Positions 1 to 6,571 of a stretch of 32,804 nt of DNA are shown piece by piece. The notes beneath the pieces are model-generated. The model ran no database searches, had not been told where the DNA came from, and saw only the letters and a list, made by a program, of their open reading frames with translations. The position numbers were made by a program, and so were the translations under genes. The DNA is taken from contig JAFRQS010000003.1 in assembly GCA_017428495.1 (NCBI GenBank), positions 1 through 32,804 on the forward strand. Direction: 5' to 3'. This DNA comes from Bacilli bacterium (GTDB lineage: Bacteria; Bacillota_I; Bacilli_A; RF39; UBA660). The stretch's first letter is position 1. Every line of letters begins with the position of its first letter.

Positions 1-1
1 A

Positions 2-526
2 TTAAATATTATAAATAATAATAAAATAAGGCAATTAAATATATCATTACATAGTTATGATGATTTAAATGAAATAAAAGATTTATTGGATATTATTGAT
101 AAGATAAATGATAGCTATATTTCTCTAAGATTATGGAATAATAAGGATAATAGTGAAGTATTAAATTTATTAGAAAAGCATTATAAAGTAAGTATAAATA
201 TGACTGGTAATAGGTTCAAATTAAATGATAAGATATATTTAGATAAAGATATATTATTTTCATGGCCAAATATAAACAATGAGATATTTAGTGAGTATGG
301 GACATGTAAAGGTGCAAAAAGACAACTTGCCATATTAGTAGATGGCACAGTAGTACCATGCTGTCTAGACAATGATGGAATTATAAATTTGGGTAATATA
401 TTTAAAAGTAGTATAGAAGATATATTAAATAGTGATAGATATAAAAATATAGTTAATGGTTTTAATAATAATAAACTTGTAGAAGATTTGTGTAAAAAAT
501 GTGGATATAGGAATAGATTTAATTAG
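2..526 (+). CDS. Radical SAM/SPASM domain protein, C-terminal part (5' end outside window)
   Basis: The frame is open from base 2, so this is the last 174 residues of a longer protein and the TTG at 86 is not its start. The first residues (ending in SLHSYDD) look like the late part of a radical SAM barrel. The C-terminal half has a SPASM-type cysteine pattern: Cys codons at 305, a CC pair at 359-364 after a VDGTVVP stretch, then CKKC at 491-502. Such cysteines bind auxiliary iron-sulfur clusters in enzymes that modify peptides or other substrates. The CxxxCxxC SAM-cluster motif should lie upstream of the window and cannot be checked. The stop is 8 bases before the next ATG, so the two genes are probably co-transcribed. 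The family call is good; the substrate is unknown. Confidence 0.75.
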   Translation, partial: LNIINNNKIRQLNISLHSYDDLNEIKDLLDIIDKINDSYISLRLWNNKDNSEVLNLLEKHYKVSINMTGNRFKLNDKIYLDKDILFSWPNINNEIFSEYGTCKGAKRQLAILVDGTVVPCCLDNDGIINLGNIFKSSIEDILNSDRYKNIVNGFNNNKLVEDLCKKCGYRNRFN

Positions 527-534
527 GTGATGAT

Positions 535-1401
535 ATGTTTAAAGAAACTAAATTAAATATAAAAAATAATAAGCTTAATGGAAAAAGAATAATAGTAATT
601 AGTGATATTCATTATTGTAATGAGAAGGATATTAAAAAGTTAAATAAAGTTTTAAAAGTAATTAATAAGTATAATGCCGATTATATATGTATACCAGGAG
701 ATATTATTGATAAAAATGATATGGGTGATAAGTCATATATAATAGAATGGTTAAAAAAATTATCTAGTAATAATATAGTACTATTATCATTAGGTAATCA
801 TGATATAAGGACTAAAGATGAATTTGGAAAATATAAGGAATATGTTGATAATGACTTTTTAAATGAAATAAATAAGATCGATAATTTACATTTATTAAAT
901 AATAATTCTATGAGTTTTGAGGATATATATTTTTATGGATATACTCAAAGTTTTGATTATTATTATAAAAACAATTATGAAGATAAAGATATTATGAATA
1001 GAGAACTTGATAATTATGGAGTATGTAAGTTCTTACCTAATAAGTTTAAAGTGTTGCTTATGCATTCACCAATATGTTTAACTGATTCAAATATTAAGGA
1101 TAGGTTAAACTGCTATGATTTGATATTATGTGGTCATATGCATAATGGAGTAGTACCAATTTTATTAGATGATATATTTGTAAATAATAGAGGTATAATG
1201 GCTCCAAGTTGTAAATTGTTTCCTAAATTAGCAAGGGGAATAGTAAAAGAGAAAAATACACTAATTATTTCATCTGGTGTAACTAAAATTTCTAGAAATG
1301 TTAGATTATTAAGATTATTTAATATATTTTTTCCAATAGGAATAAATGTTATTGATTTTAATAATAATGAGGAAGTTAGCAGTAAATATTTTATAAGATA
1401 A
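535..1401 (+). CDS. Calcineurin-like metallophosphoesterase
   Basis: A 288-residue protein with the full metallophosphoesterase motif set: D24-x-H26 (SDIH), G55-D56 (PGDIID), G87-NHD90, H177 (LLMHSP) and G200-HMH203. These residues bind two metal ions in phosphoesterases acting on phosphodiesters, nucleotides or lipid headgroups. It resembles the YkuE/YaeI-like group in size and in its GHMHNG end, but it has no N-terminal membrane anchor, so it is probably cytoplasmic. The start is supported by AGGTGAT ending three bases before ATG. It follows the SPASM gene closely. The substrate cannot be inferred from the sequence. Confidence 0.85.
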   Translation: MFKETKLNIKNNKLNGKRIIVISDIHYCNEKDIKKLNKVLKVINKYNADYICIPGDIIDKNDMGDKSYIIEWLKKLSSNNIVLLSLGNHDIRTKDEFGKYKEYVDNDFLNEINKIDNLHLLNNNSMSFEDIYFYGYTQSFDYYYKNNYEDKDIMNRELDNYGVCKFLPNKFKVLLMHSPICLTDSNIKDRLNCYDLILCGHMHNGVVPILLDDIFVNNRGIMAPSCKLFPKLARGIVKEKNTLIISSGVTKISRNVRLLRLFNIFFPIGINVIDFNNNEEVSSKYFIR

Positions 1402-1426
1402 TTAATCAACTTTATGTGGTTAATTT
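1402..1426 (+). terminator. Weak terminator-like hairpin after the phosphoesterase gene
   Basis: TTAATCA (1402-1408) can pair with TGGTTAA (1417-1423) with one G-U pair, followed by only three T. It could be a weak terminator isolating the strong promoter at 1434. Confidence 0.3.
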
Positions 1427-1433
1427 AAAACTA

Positions 1434-1462
1434 TTGACAAAATACTCTAGATATATTATTAT
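1434..1462 (+). promoter_or_regulatory. Strong sigma-A promoter of the putative small RNA
   Basis: TTGACA at 1434-1439, a 17-base spacer, and TATTAT at 1457-1462. This gives a predicted transcription start near 1469. It points into a region with no convincing reading frame, followed by a terminator at 1540. Confidence 0.75.
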
Positions 1463-1468
1463 GTATTT

Positions 1469-1573
1469 GTACAAATGATAAATTTGTGCACACTCTTACT
1501 GATTTGTGTGAGAGTGTATTCAACCAAAACCCCCTGAAAGGAGTCTTCACCCCAGAAGACTCCACCTTTTTTT
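1469..1573 (+). ncRNA. Putative trans-acting small RNA with C-rich single strands (about 105 nt)
   Basis: A 215-base gap between genes holds a complete small transcription unit: near-consensus promoter, structured body and strong intrinsic terminator. From the predicted start near 1469 there is a hairpin (ACAAAT 1471-1476 with ATTTGT 1482-1487, extendable) and a second hairpin (CACTCT 1491-1496 with AGAGTG 1511-1516). An unpaired stretch at 1518-1539 contains CCCCCT, and the terminator loop is ACCCCA (1549-1554). The segment is clearly richer in G+C than its surroundings. C-runs in open loops are typical of Gram-positive small RNAs that pair with Shine-Dalgarno sequences, such as RsaE/RoxS. 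No known family was recognised by sequence. A 20-codon ATG frame exists at 1475-1537 but has no ribosome site. Confidence 0.6.
1540..1573 (+). terminator. Intrinsic terminator of the putative small RNA
   Basis: GGAGTCTTC (1540-1548) pairs perfectly with GAAGACTCC (1555-1563) around the loop ACCCCA, followed after three bases by seven T (1567-1573). It is the most stable hairpin in this part of the window. Confidence 0.85.
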
Positions 1574-1616
1574 GTATATACTATAAATATTAGTAAAATA
1601 TAATAATGGTGATATT

Positions 1617-2021
1617 ATGAGAAAACTTATAATATTATGTATTATTTTACTAATATTTTTTAATTATAATGAAAAAACATCTGTGGCGTTTTCATATATA
1701 GAAAATAATATATATGATATACATAAACTTAAATTTGAAAATTGTAATTTAAATACTAACAATTTTATTTATATTTTTAATTATTTTAAAAATAAGGATT
1801 TTAAAATTCTAGAAATAGTACCATATGTTTCTTATAACTCTAAATTTAGATTTTATAGTGATGATTTAAAATATATATTAAATAAGTTTAAAAGTGAATA
1901 TTTAGATATAGTTGTTTCAAATTCAAAATATGTAAAAAATGTTTGTATAAAAGAAGTTGTTATTATTACATCTAATTATGAATTGATAGAATTTAAAGAT
2001 ATAATTGATTTTATCTACTAA
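1617..2021 (+). CDS. Small membrane-anchored or secreted protein of unknown function
   Basis: A 134-residue protein that I do not recognise. Residues 4-16 (LIILCIILLIFFN) are strongly hydrophobic after a short basic start, so it is either a signal peptide or a single N-terminal anchor. The remainder is polar and rich in Asn, Tyr, Phe and Lys. The start is supported by GGTGAT three bases upstream of ATG. It lies just downstream of the small RNA terminator and upstream of a SPOR-like gene and radC, in the neighbourhood where many Bacilli carry cell-shape and sporulation genes. A role at the envelope is possible but not shown. Confidence 0.6.
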   Translation: MRKLIILCIILLIFFNYNEKTSVAFSYIENNIYDIHKLKFENCNLNTNNFIYIFNYFKNKDFKILEIVPYVSYNSKFRFYSDDLKYILNKFKSEYLDIVVSNSKYVKNVCIKEVVIITSNYELIEFKDIIDFIY

Positions 2022-2071
2022 TTTCTACATATTATTTTTATATCATTTTTTAAAATGGTATTGGTGATAAT

Positions 2072-2515
2072 ATGAAAAGATTTTTAATTACTATATTATT
2101 TACTACATTAGTTAGTATTTTATATGGCAATATAATTTTTAATGTATATAAGAAAAATGCAACAAATATATTAGAGGTAATGCAAAGTGAAGAACAAGTA
2201 TATGCTGTTTTGTATGGTAGTTACAATAATATAGATAAAGTTAAAAATTTGAAATTAAATAATTACATAATTGAGAATGAAGATGGTTATTATAGAGTAT
2301 ATGTTGGTATTTCTAAAAATATAGAAAATGCTTCAAAAATAAGGGAAATATATAATAAATTAGGGAAAGGTACTTATATAAGAAATATAGTTGTGGATAG
2401 TATCGATTTTATTGATTATTTAAATAGTATTGAATTTAATTTAATGGATAAAAGTGATGATGAGATATTAAAGATTGAAACTGATATTATAAACAAATAT
2501 AAGGAGTTAAAATGA
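2072..2515 (+). CDS. Membrane-anchored SPOR-like domain protein
   Basis: A 147-residue protein with one N-terminal transmembrane segment (about residues 4-24) and an outside domain. Residues about 42-110 fit the SPOR pattern: a first strand with VYAVLYGSYNN, a middle YYRVYVG strand followed by a helix (ENASKIREIYNKLG), and a last strand (TYIRNIVV). SPOR domains bind denuded peptidoglycan at division sites or around the engulfed forespore. GGTGATAAT precedes the ATG. Its stop overlaps the radC start by four bases (ATGA), indicating translational coupling. The domain call rests on pattern recognition, with no search possible. Confidence 0.6.
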   Translation: MKRFLITILFTTLVSILYGNIIFNVYKKNATNILEVMQSEEQVYAVLYGSYNNIDKVKNLKLNNYIIENEDGYYRVYVGISKNIENASKIREIYNKLGKGTYIRNIVVDSIDFIDYLNSIEFNLMDKSDDEILKIETDIINKYKELK

Positions 2516-3195
2516 ATGTCTTAATTAAAAATATTCCTAAAAATGATAGGCCAAGAGAAAGGCTAATAAATTATGGTGCAAGTAATTTGTCAAATGAAGA
2601 ATTATTATCCATTATTTTAAGAAATGGAACTAAAAATAAATCGGTTAAAGACTTATCACTAATGGTATTAAATAAATTTGGTGATATAAGAAATATGAGA
2701 TATATAGAGATAAATGATATTTTAAGTATAAATGGAATAGGGAAAGTAAAAGCAATTGAAATTATTGCAAGCATTGAATTTGGAAGAAGAGTATTAGAAG
2801 ATAAAGAAATAAATAATATTAGTATTAGAAGCACAAAAGATGTATATGAATATTTCAATAATCTATTTAAGGATAAGAAGCAAGAATATTTTTATGTTTT
2901 GTATTTGGATAATAAGAAAAAAGTACTATGTAATAAATTGTTATATATAGGGACAATAAATGGTAGTGTAGCACATCCAAGAGAAATATTTAAACAAGCA
3001 TATTTAAATAGTGCTTCATTTATTATATGTATACATAATCATCCTTCTGGTGATCCAAGTCCAAGTAATGAGGATTTGAATTTTACACATAATTTAATTG
3101 AGATAGGTAAATTAAATAATATACCAGTATTAGATCATTTGATAATAGGAAATAATTGTTATTATAGTTTTTTTGAAGGAGAAAAAATTAATTAA
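2512..3195 (+). CDS. radC: RadC family JAB/MPN-domain protein
   Basis: A 227-residue protein of typical RadC length. A helix-hairpin-helix region lies around residues 66-88 (ILSINGIGKVKAIEIIA). The JAB/MPN metal site follows: E158 in HPREIFKQAY and H175-N-H177-PSGDPSPS. The family was once linked to DNA repair, but that role has not held up and its real function is open. AAGGAG lies upstream of ATG. In Bacillus, radC heads the cluster containing mreBCD, minCD and spoIVFAB. Here mre and min are absent between radC and spoIVFA, so the cluster is a condensed version. Confidence 0.93.
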   Translation: MNVLIKNIPKNDRPRERLINYGASNLSNEELLSIILRNGTKNKSVKDLSLMVLNKFGDIRNMRYIEINDILSINGIGKVKAIEIIASIEFGRRVLEDKEINNISIRSTKDVYEYFNNLFKDKKQEYFYVLYLDNKKKVLCNKLLYIGTINGSVAHPREIFKQAYLNSASFIICIHNHPSGDPSPSNEDLNFTHNLIEIGKLNNIPVLDHLIIGNNCYYSFFEGEKIN

Positions 3196-3245
3196 TAAAA
3201 TTGTAATTATTATAGTTAAAGAGCATAGTATTTATTGGTGGAATT

Positions 3246-3773
3246 ATGAATACTAAGATAAAAATATTTTTAGTAAAATTTATAATTATAGTAATATTAT
3301 TTTTATCTATAATTATAACTATTAAAGATAATAATAGTATAAAATTATGGTTAAAAGATAACGTACTTACTAATAATATTTCATTTACAAAAATTCAAAA
3401 TAAATATATAAAATATTTTGGAAATATTATTCCATTTAATAAGTATGTGGGTATTACACCTGTATTTAGTGAAAAATTAAAATATACAGATTTAGATGAA
3501 TATAAAGATGGAGTAAAACTTAAGGTTACAAATAATTATTTGTTGCCATCATTAAATTCTGGAATTGTTATTTTTGTTGGTGAAAAAGAGGATTATGGGA
3601 ATACTATAATAATTGATGGGGAAGAAACAATATGGTATTCAAATGTTAATAGTAATGTTAAATTGTATGATGAGGTTAAAAAAGGAGAGTTTTTAGGAGA
3701 AGTTAATGGTGAAAATTTGTATTTACTATTTAAAAAAGAGGGTAATGTAATTGATTATAAAAAGTATTTATAA
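3246..3773 (+). CDS. spoIVFA: SpoIVFA-like protein: membrane-anchored, non-catalytic LytM/M23 domain
   Basis: 175 residues: an N-terminal transmembrane helix (about 9-28), a linker, and a C-terminal domain with M23/LytM strand pattern (NSGIVIFVGEKEDYGNTIIIDG, then VKKGEFLGEVNG). The zinc-binding and catalytic histidines of active M23 peptidases are missing: the usual xxHxxG..YxH region reads IIIDGEETIWYSN. This matches SpoIVFA, which in Bacillus holds and inhibits the SpoIVFB protease through its degenerate LytM domain. The position directly before the SpoIVFB gene, overlapping it by 23 bases, supports the call. GGTGGAATT precedes the start. Confidence 0.75.
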   Translation: MNTKIKIFLVKFIIIVILFLSIIITIKDNNSIKLWLKDNVLTNNISFTKIQNKYIKYFGNIIPFNKYVGITPVFSEKLKYTDLDEYKDGVKLKVTNNYLLPSLNSGIVIFVGEKEDYGNTIIIDGEETIWYSNVNSNVKLYDEVKKGEFLGEVNGENLYLLFKKEGNVIDYKKYL

Positions 3774-4518
3774 AAAAATACATATAAGTATATTAGTATA
3801 TGTATTGGGTATAATATCTGTTATTACGGGCCTGTTTAAGGCTTTTTTAATTATGTATTTAATACTTTTTATACATGAATTAGGACATATAATAATGGCA
3901 ATTATATTTAAATATAATATAAGTAAAATTAATATATATCCTTTTGGAGGATATACTATTTTTGATGTTGATATAAATAAAAATTCATTTGCAGAATTTA
4001 TGGTGTTTTTTGGTGGAATATTATTTCAATTTATATTATCTATAATATTTAAAATATATGTAGATAATAGTACATATTTATATAGAACTTTTAATGTGTA
4101 TAACATAAATATACTTCTGTTTAATTTATTGCCTATAATGCCTCTTGATGGCTCAAAAGTTTTAAACATTCTATTTAATAAAATTTTTTCATTTAAAATG
4201 TCACATATATTATCAATATATATATCATATATAGGTATACTATTAATATTCATTATTAATTATAAAAATCTTAATATGTGTATTATATTGTTTCTGCTTT
4301 TAAATTTGATAATTAAAGAACATAAGAATCATATATATATATTTAATAGATTTCTTGTTGAAAGATATATAAAAGATATAAAGTTTAAAAAAAATAATTT
4401 TATAATTGGAAATGCTGTAAAGAATATGAAAAAATATATGAGAAACATATTTATAATTGATAATATATATTTCTCCGAAAAAGAAGTATTAGAAGGTAGA
4501 TTCAATCATATGTATTGA
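3751..4518 (+). CDS. spoIVFB: SpoIVFB-like M50 intramembrane metalloprotease
   Basis: A polytopic 255-residue site-2 protease. The zinc motif is H42-E-L-G-H46 in a transmembrane helix and the third ligand is D133 in NLLPIMPLDG; B. subtilis SpoIVFB has E44 and D137 at matching places. KIH near the start and YPFGG after the first motif also align with SpoIVFB. In Bacillus this enzyme cleaves pro-sigma-K in the mother cell. The TTG start at 3751 keeps the conserved KIH segment and has AGAGGG eight bases upstream; no usable ATG exists nearby. It overlaps the end of the SpoIVFA-like gene, so the pair is translationally coupled. A CBS-like C-terminal domain is not obvious. Confidence 0.85.
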   Translation: MIIKSIYKKIHISILVYVLGIISVITGLFKAFLIMYLILFIHELGHIIMAIIFKYNISKINIYPFGGYTIFDVDINKNSFAEFMVFFGGILFQFILSIIFKIYVDNSTYLYRTFNVYNINILLFNLLPIMPLDGSKVLNILFNKIFSFKMSHILSIYISYIGILLIFIINYKNLNMCIILFLLLNLIIKEHKNHIYIFNRFLVERYIKDIKFKKNNFIIGNAVKNMKKYMRNIFIIDNIYFSEKEVLEGRFNHMY

Positions 4519-4542
4519 CATTGTATTCAAAATAGCTATAAT
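4515..4542 (+). promoter_or_regulatory. Sigma-A promoter for the 4568 gene
   Basis: TTGACA (4515-4520), 16-base spacer, TATAAT (4537-4542). The -35 box overlaps the stop codon of spoIVFB. The predicted start near 4549 leaves a short leader with AGGAGG before the ATG at 4568. Confidence 0.75.
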
Positions 4543-4567
4543 ATTAACGGTTAGGAGGTAGAATATA

Positions 4568-4900
4568 ATGCTTAAATATAAGATTGATATGAATAATATT
4601 AATCATAATAGAACAGGAGATTATGTTTATATGATTAATTTAGTTGCTAAAGATTATACAGCATATTTTGATGCCTCTGAATATTTGCAAAAGAGATATG
4701 ACTTTTGTATGCAAGCTATATATTCTTGTCTTGGTAAAGTTAATAATTTGACAAGTAGAAAAAATGCATATATGGAACTTGCTAGATTTTTAGAGGAAAT
4801 AAAAAAGATAAGTGGTTTAAATATGCAAATAGTTGGTAATGAAAAGTTTTATGTTAAAGAAAAACCAAAAGTAAAGATTAAGAGATACAGACTTCATTAG
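4568..4900 (+). CDS. Small soluble protein of unknown function
   Basis: A 110-residue protein that I do not recognise. It has no membrane segment or signal. The middle (residues about 33-75) looks helical, with spaced Tyr, Cys and Leu (KRYDFCMQAIYSCLGKV, NAYMELARFLEEIKKI), and the tail is basic (KPKVKIKRYRLH). It has its own near-consensus promoter and an AGGAGG site nine bases before ATG. That suggests steady expression on its own, although it follows spoIVFB. In Bacillus rplU-ysxB-rpmA stands at this place, but there is no resemblance to those proteins. Confidence 0.65.
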   Translation: MLKYKIDMNNINHNRTGDYVYMINLVAKDYTAYFDASEYLQKRYDFCMQAIYSCLGKVNNLTSRKNAYMELARFLEEIKKISGLNMQIVGNEKFYVKEKPKVKIKRYRLH

Positions 4901-4911
4901 AAGTCTTTTTT
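4889..4911 (+). terminator. Intrinsic terminator shared by convergent gene ends
   Basis: AGACTTC (4889-4895) and GAAGTCT (4900-4906) with loop ATTA, then a T-run. The stop codons of the + gene (4898-4900) and of spoVB on the minus strand (4897-4899) both fall in or at the loop. Confidence 0.75.
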
Positions 4912-6195
4912 AAATGCTTTTTTTACTTTAATATAATCATATATGGTTACTATAATTATGTTTGTACACGTAGAAATAACAAGACCCCATAGTCCAATTT
5001 TTAAATTACATCCAATTATTAAGACAATTAATTTACTAGTTACTCCTAGTATTGTACCTTTTAGACTATCTCTTGAATATCCCATAGCTTGTAAACTACT
5101 GGATAGAGGAGTTTGAAAATAGTATAGTAAACATATAGGTGATAAAAACCGCATATATGGTATTCCTTTAGTTGTGTTATATACAAGTTTTAAAGGCAAA
5201 TTTGGAATAAATGTGAATACTAATGTGGATGGTATACCTATTATCATAGAAAATATTATTCCTTGTTTTATTTTTCTTTTTGTATATTTAATATCATTAT
5301 TGCAATATGCTTTACTTACAACAGGTATTAATGCTTGACTAATTGCAAGTGTGAAAAATGAAGGAAGTAGTAATAATGGCATAACATAACCATTAATAAC
5401 TCCGTATTCATTTACAATATAGTTATTTGAATATCCAATTTTTAATAGGAAATAAGTAATTATTACTGGTTCTAAAAAATATCCAATATTTCCAATTATT
5501 CTACTACTTGTAGTTGGTATGCTTATTTCTAATATATTTTTAATATTATCTTTTTTAGGTATAATATCTTCCTTTTTAATTTTAAAATTTTTAGGTAAAA
5601 AGAAAAACAAGACAAATATAGATGTTAATTCACTAATTATGTTAGATAAAACTATAAAACTAACTGCAGATTCTATACCATTTTTTAAAAATATTGGTAT
5701 ACCTATTATTAAGATTATAAGTCTTATTAAGTCTTCTGTGATATTAGATATAATATGTGGTATCATTCTTTGTTTACCAAAGAAATATCCTCTAAGTATT
5801 GAAGAGATAGATATAAATGGTAATACAAATCCAATGGATTTTAATGCACCAATAGTTCTTTTATCATGCAATAGATTTAATCCTATATATTTAGATATAA
5901 ATATTAATCCCATCATTATTAATAAATTAATAATTAATGAAAATGGAATTATAGAAAATACTAAATTTTTATTGTTAGATTTTTCTTCTGCTACTAATTT
6001 ACTAATTGCAATTGGAAATCCTAGCTGTGCTATAGTAATTAATAACATGAAAGTAGGAGTTATAAGCATATATATACCCAATCCTTCATTACCTAGTAAT
6101 CTATTTGTAATAATTTTTATAATCATTCCTAATATTTTTGTAACAAAACCACCTATTAATAATATGATTGTCGATTTGATAAAAGTGTTTTTCAT
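4897..6195 (-). CDS. spoVB: SpoVB-like MATE/MVF family lipid-precursor flippase
   Basis: A 432-residue polytopic membrane protein (about 12 helices) of the MOP superfamily. The N-terminal part closely follows SpoVB: FIKSTIILLIGGFVTKILG, NEGLGIYMLITP, LGFPIAISKLVAEE and ISSILRGYFFGKQRM. SpoVB is needed for spore cortex synthesis in Bacillus, probably by moving lipid-linked precursor. It is shorter than the Bacillus protein (about 518). The start has AGGTGA four bases before ATG on the minus strand. It lies back to back with comN, as in Bacillus. A longer antisense frame across this gene is a shadow. Confidence 0.85.
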   Translation of the reverse strand: MKNTFIKSTIILLIGGFVTKILGMIIKIITNRLLGNEGLGIYMLITPTFMLLITIAQLGFPIAISKLVAEEKSNNKNLVFSIIPFSLIINLLIMMGLIFISKYIGLNLLHDKRTIGALKSIGFVLPFISISSILRGYFFGKQRMIPHIISNITEDLIRLIILIIGIPIFLKNGIESAVSFIVLSNIISELTSIFVLFFFLPKNFKIKKEDIIPKKDNIKNILEISIPTTSSRIIGNIGYFLEPVIITYFLLKIGYSNNYIVNEYGVINGYVMPLLLLPSFFTLAISQALIPVVSKAYCNNDIKYTKRKIKQGIIFSMIIGIPSTLVFTFIPNLPLKLVYNTTKGIPYMRFLSPICLLYYFQTPLSSSLQAMGYSRDSLKGTILGVTSKLIVLIIGCNLKIGLWGLVISTCTNIIIVTIYDYIKVKKAFKKDF

Positions 6196-6272
6196 ATATT
6201 CACCTAAGAAATAATATGATAAAAGGGTAATAAATATTTAATATATTATGATATAATTAAATTGGTGGTAGT

Positions 6273-6563
6273 ATGGATTATGAATTTAAATCACTACAAG
6301 AATTATATGAGAGAATTAAACCAGCACTTATTTCTAAGTGTAGTGAGTTCAAAAAATTTGGATATAAAAATATAAAAGAAGCAGATTTATGGAATTATTT
6401 AACAGATAAAAAATGGACAAGAAGTAAAGAACTCACTTTAAGTGAGATGGTAGAAGATATTTTTGAAGTTAATGTAGAAAGTATTAATGAGTATTTAATA
6501 AAAAAAGTATCTGTTGAATTAAGAAAACCTAATTTTGATGATGCTGAAATACTTGATATATAG
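6273..6563 (+). CDS. comN: ComN-like post-transcriptional regulator
   Basis: A 96-residue soluble protein. The segment F-KKFGYKNI-EADLWNYL-DKKW and the following EMVEDIF-VNVESINEYL match the post-transcriptional regulator family (ComN/YrzD) as I remember it. In B. subtilis ComN acts on comE mRNA and localises through DivIVA. The location between spoVB and rel reproduces the Bacillus order, which is strong support. GGTGGT lies three bases before ATG and a TATAAT at 6252-6257 could be its -10 box with a weak -35. Its stop is eight bases before the rel start. Confidence 0.75.
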   Translation: MDYEFKSLQELYERIKPALISKCSEFKKFGYKNIKEADLWNYLTDKKWTRSKELTLSEMVEDIFEVNVESINEYLIKKVSVELRKPNFDDAEILDI

Positions 6564-6571
6564 GAGGAACT

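Noticed and set aside
1475..1537. 20-codon hydrophobic frame inside the putative small RNA, which could suggest a type I toxin peptide
   Set aside because: The predicted transcript starts only about six bases upstream, with no ribosome site, and the frame overlaps both hairpins and the C-run; a structured RNA explains it better.
5519..6214. 231-codon + strand frame antisense to spoVB
   Set aside because: It lies across the conserved SpoVB protein, has low-complexity Ile/Asn-rich translation and no ribosome site; it is a shadow of an AT-rich membrane gene.
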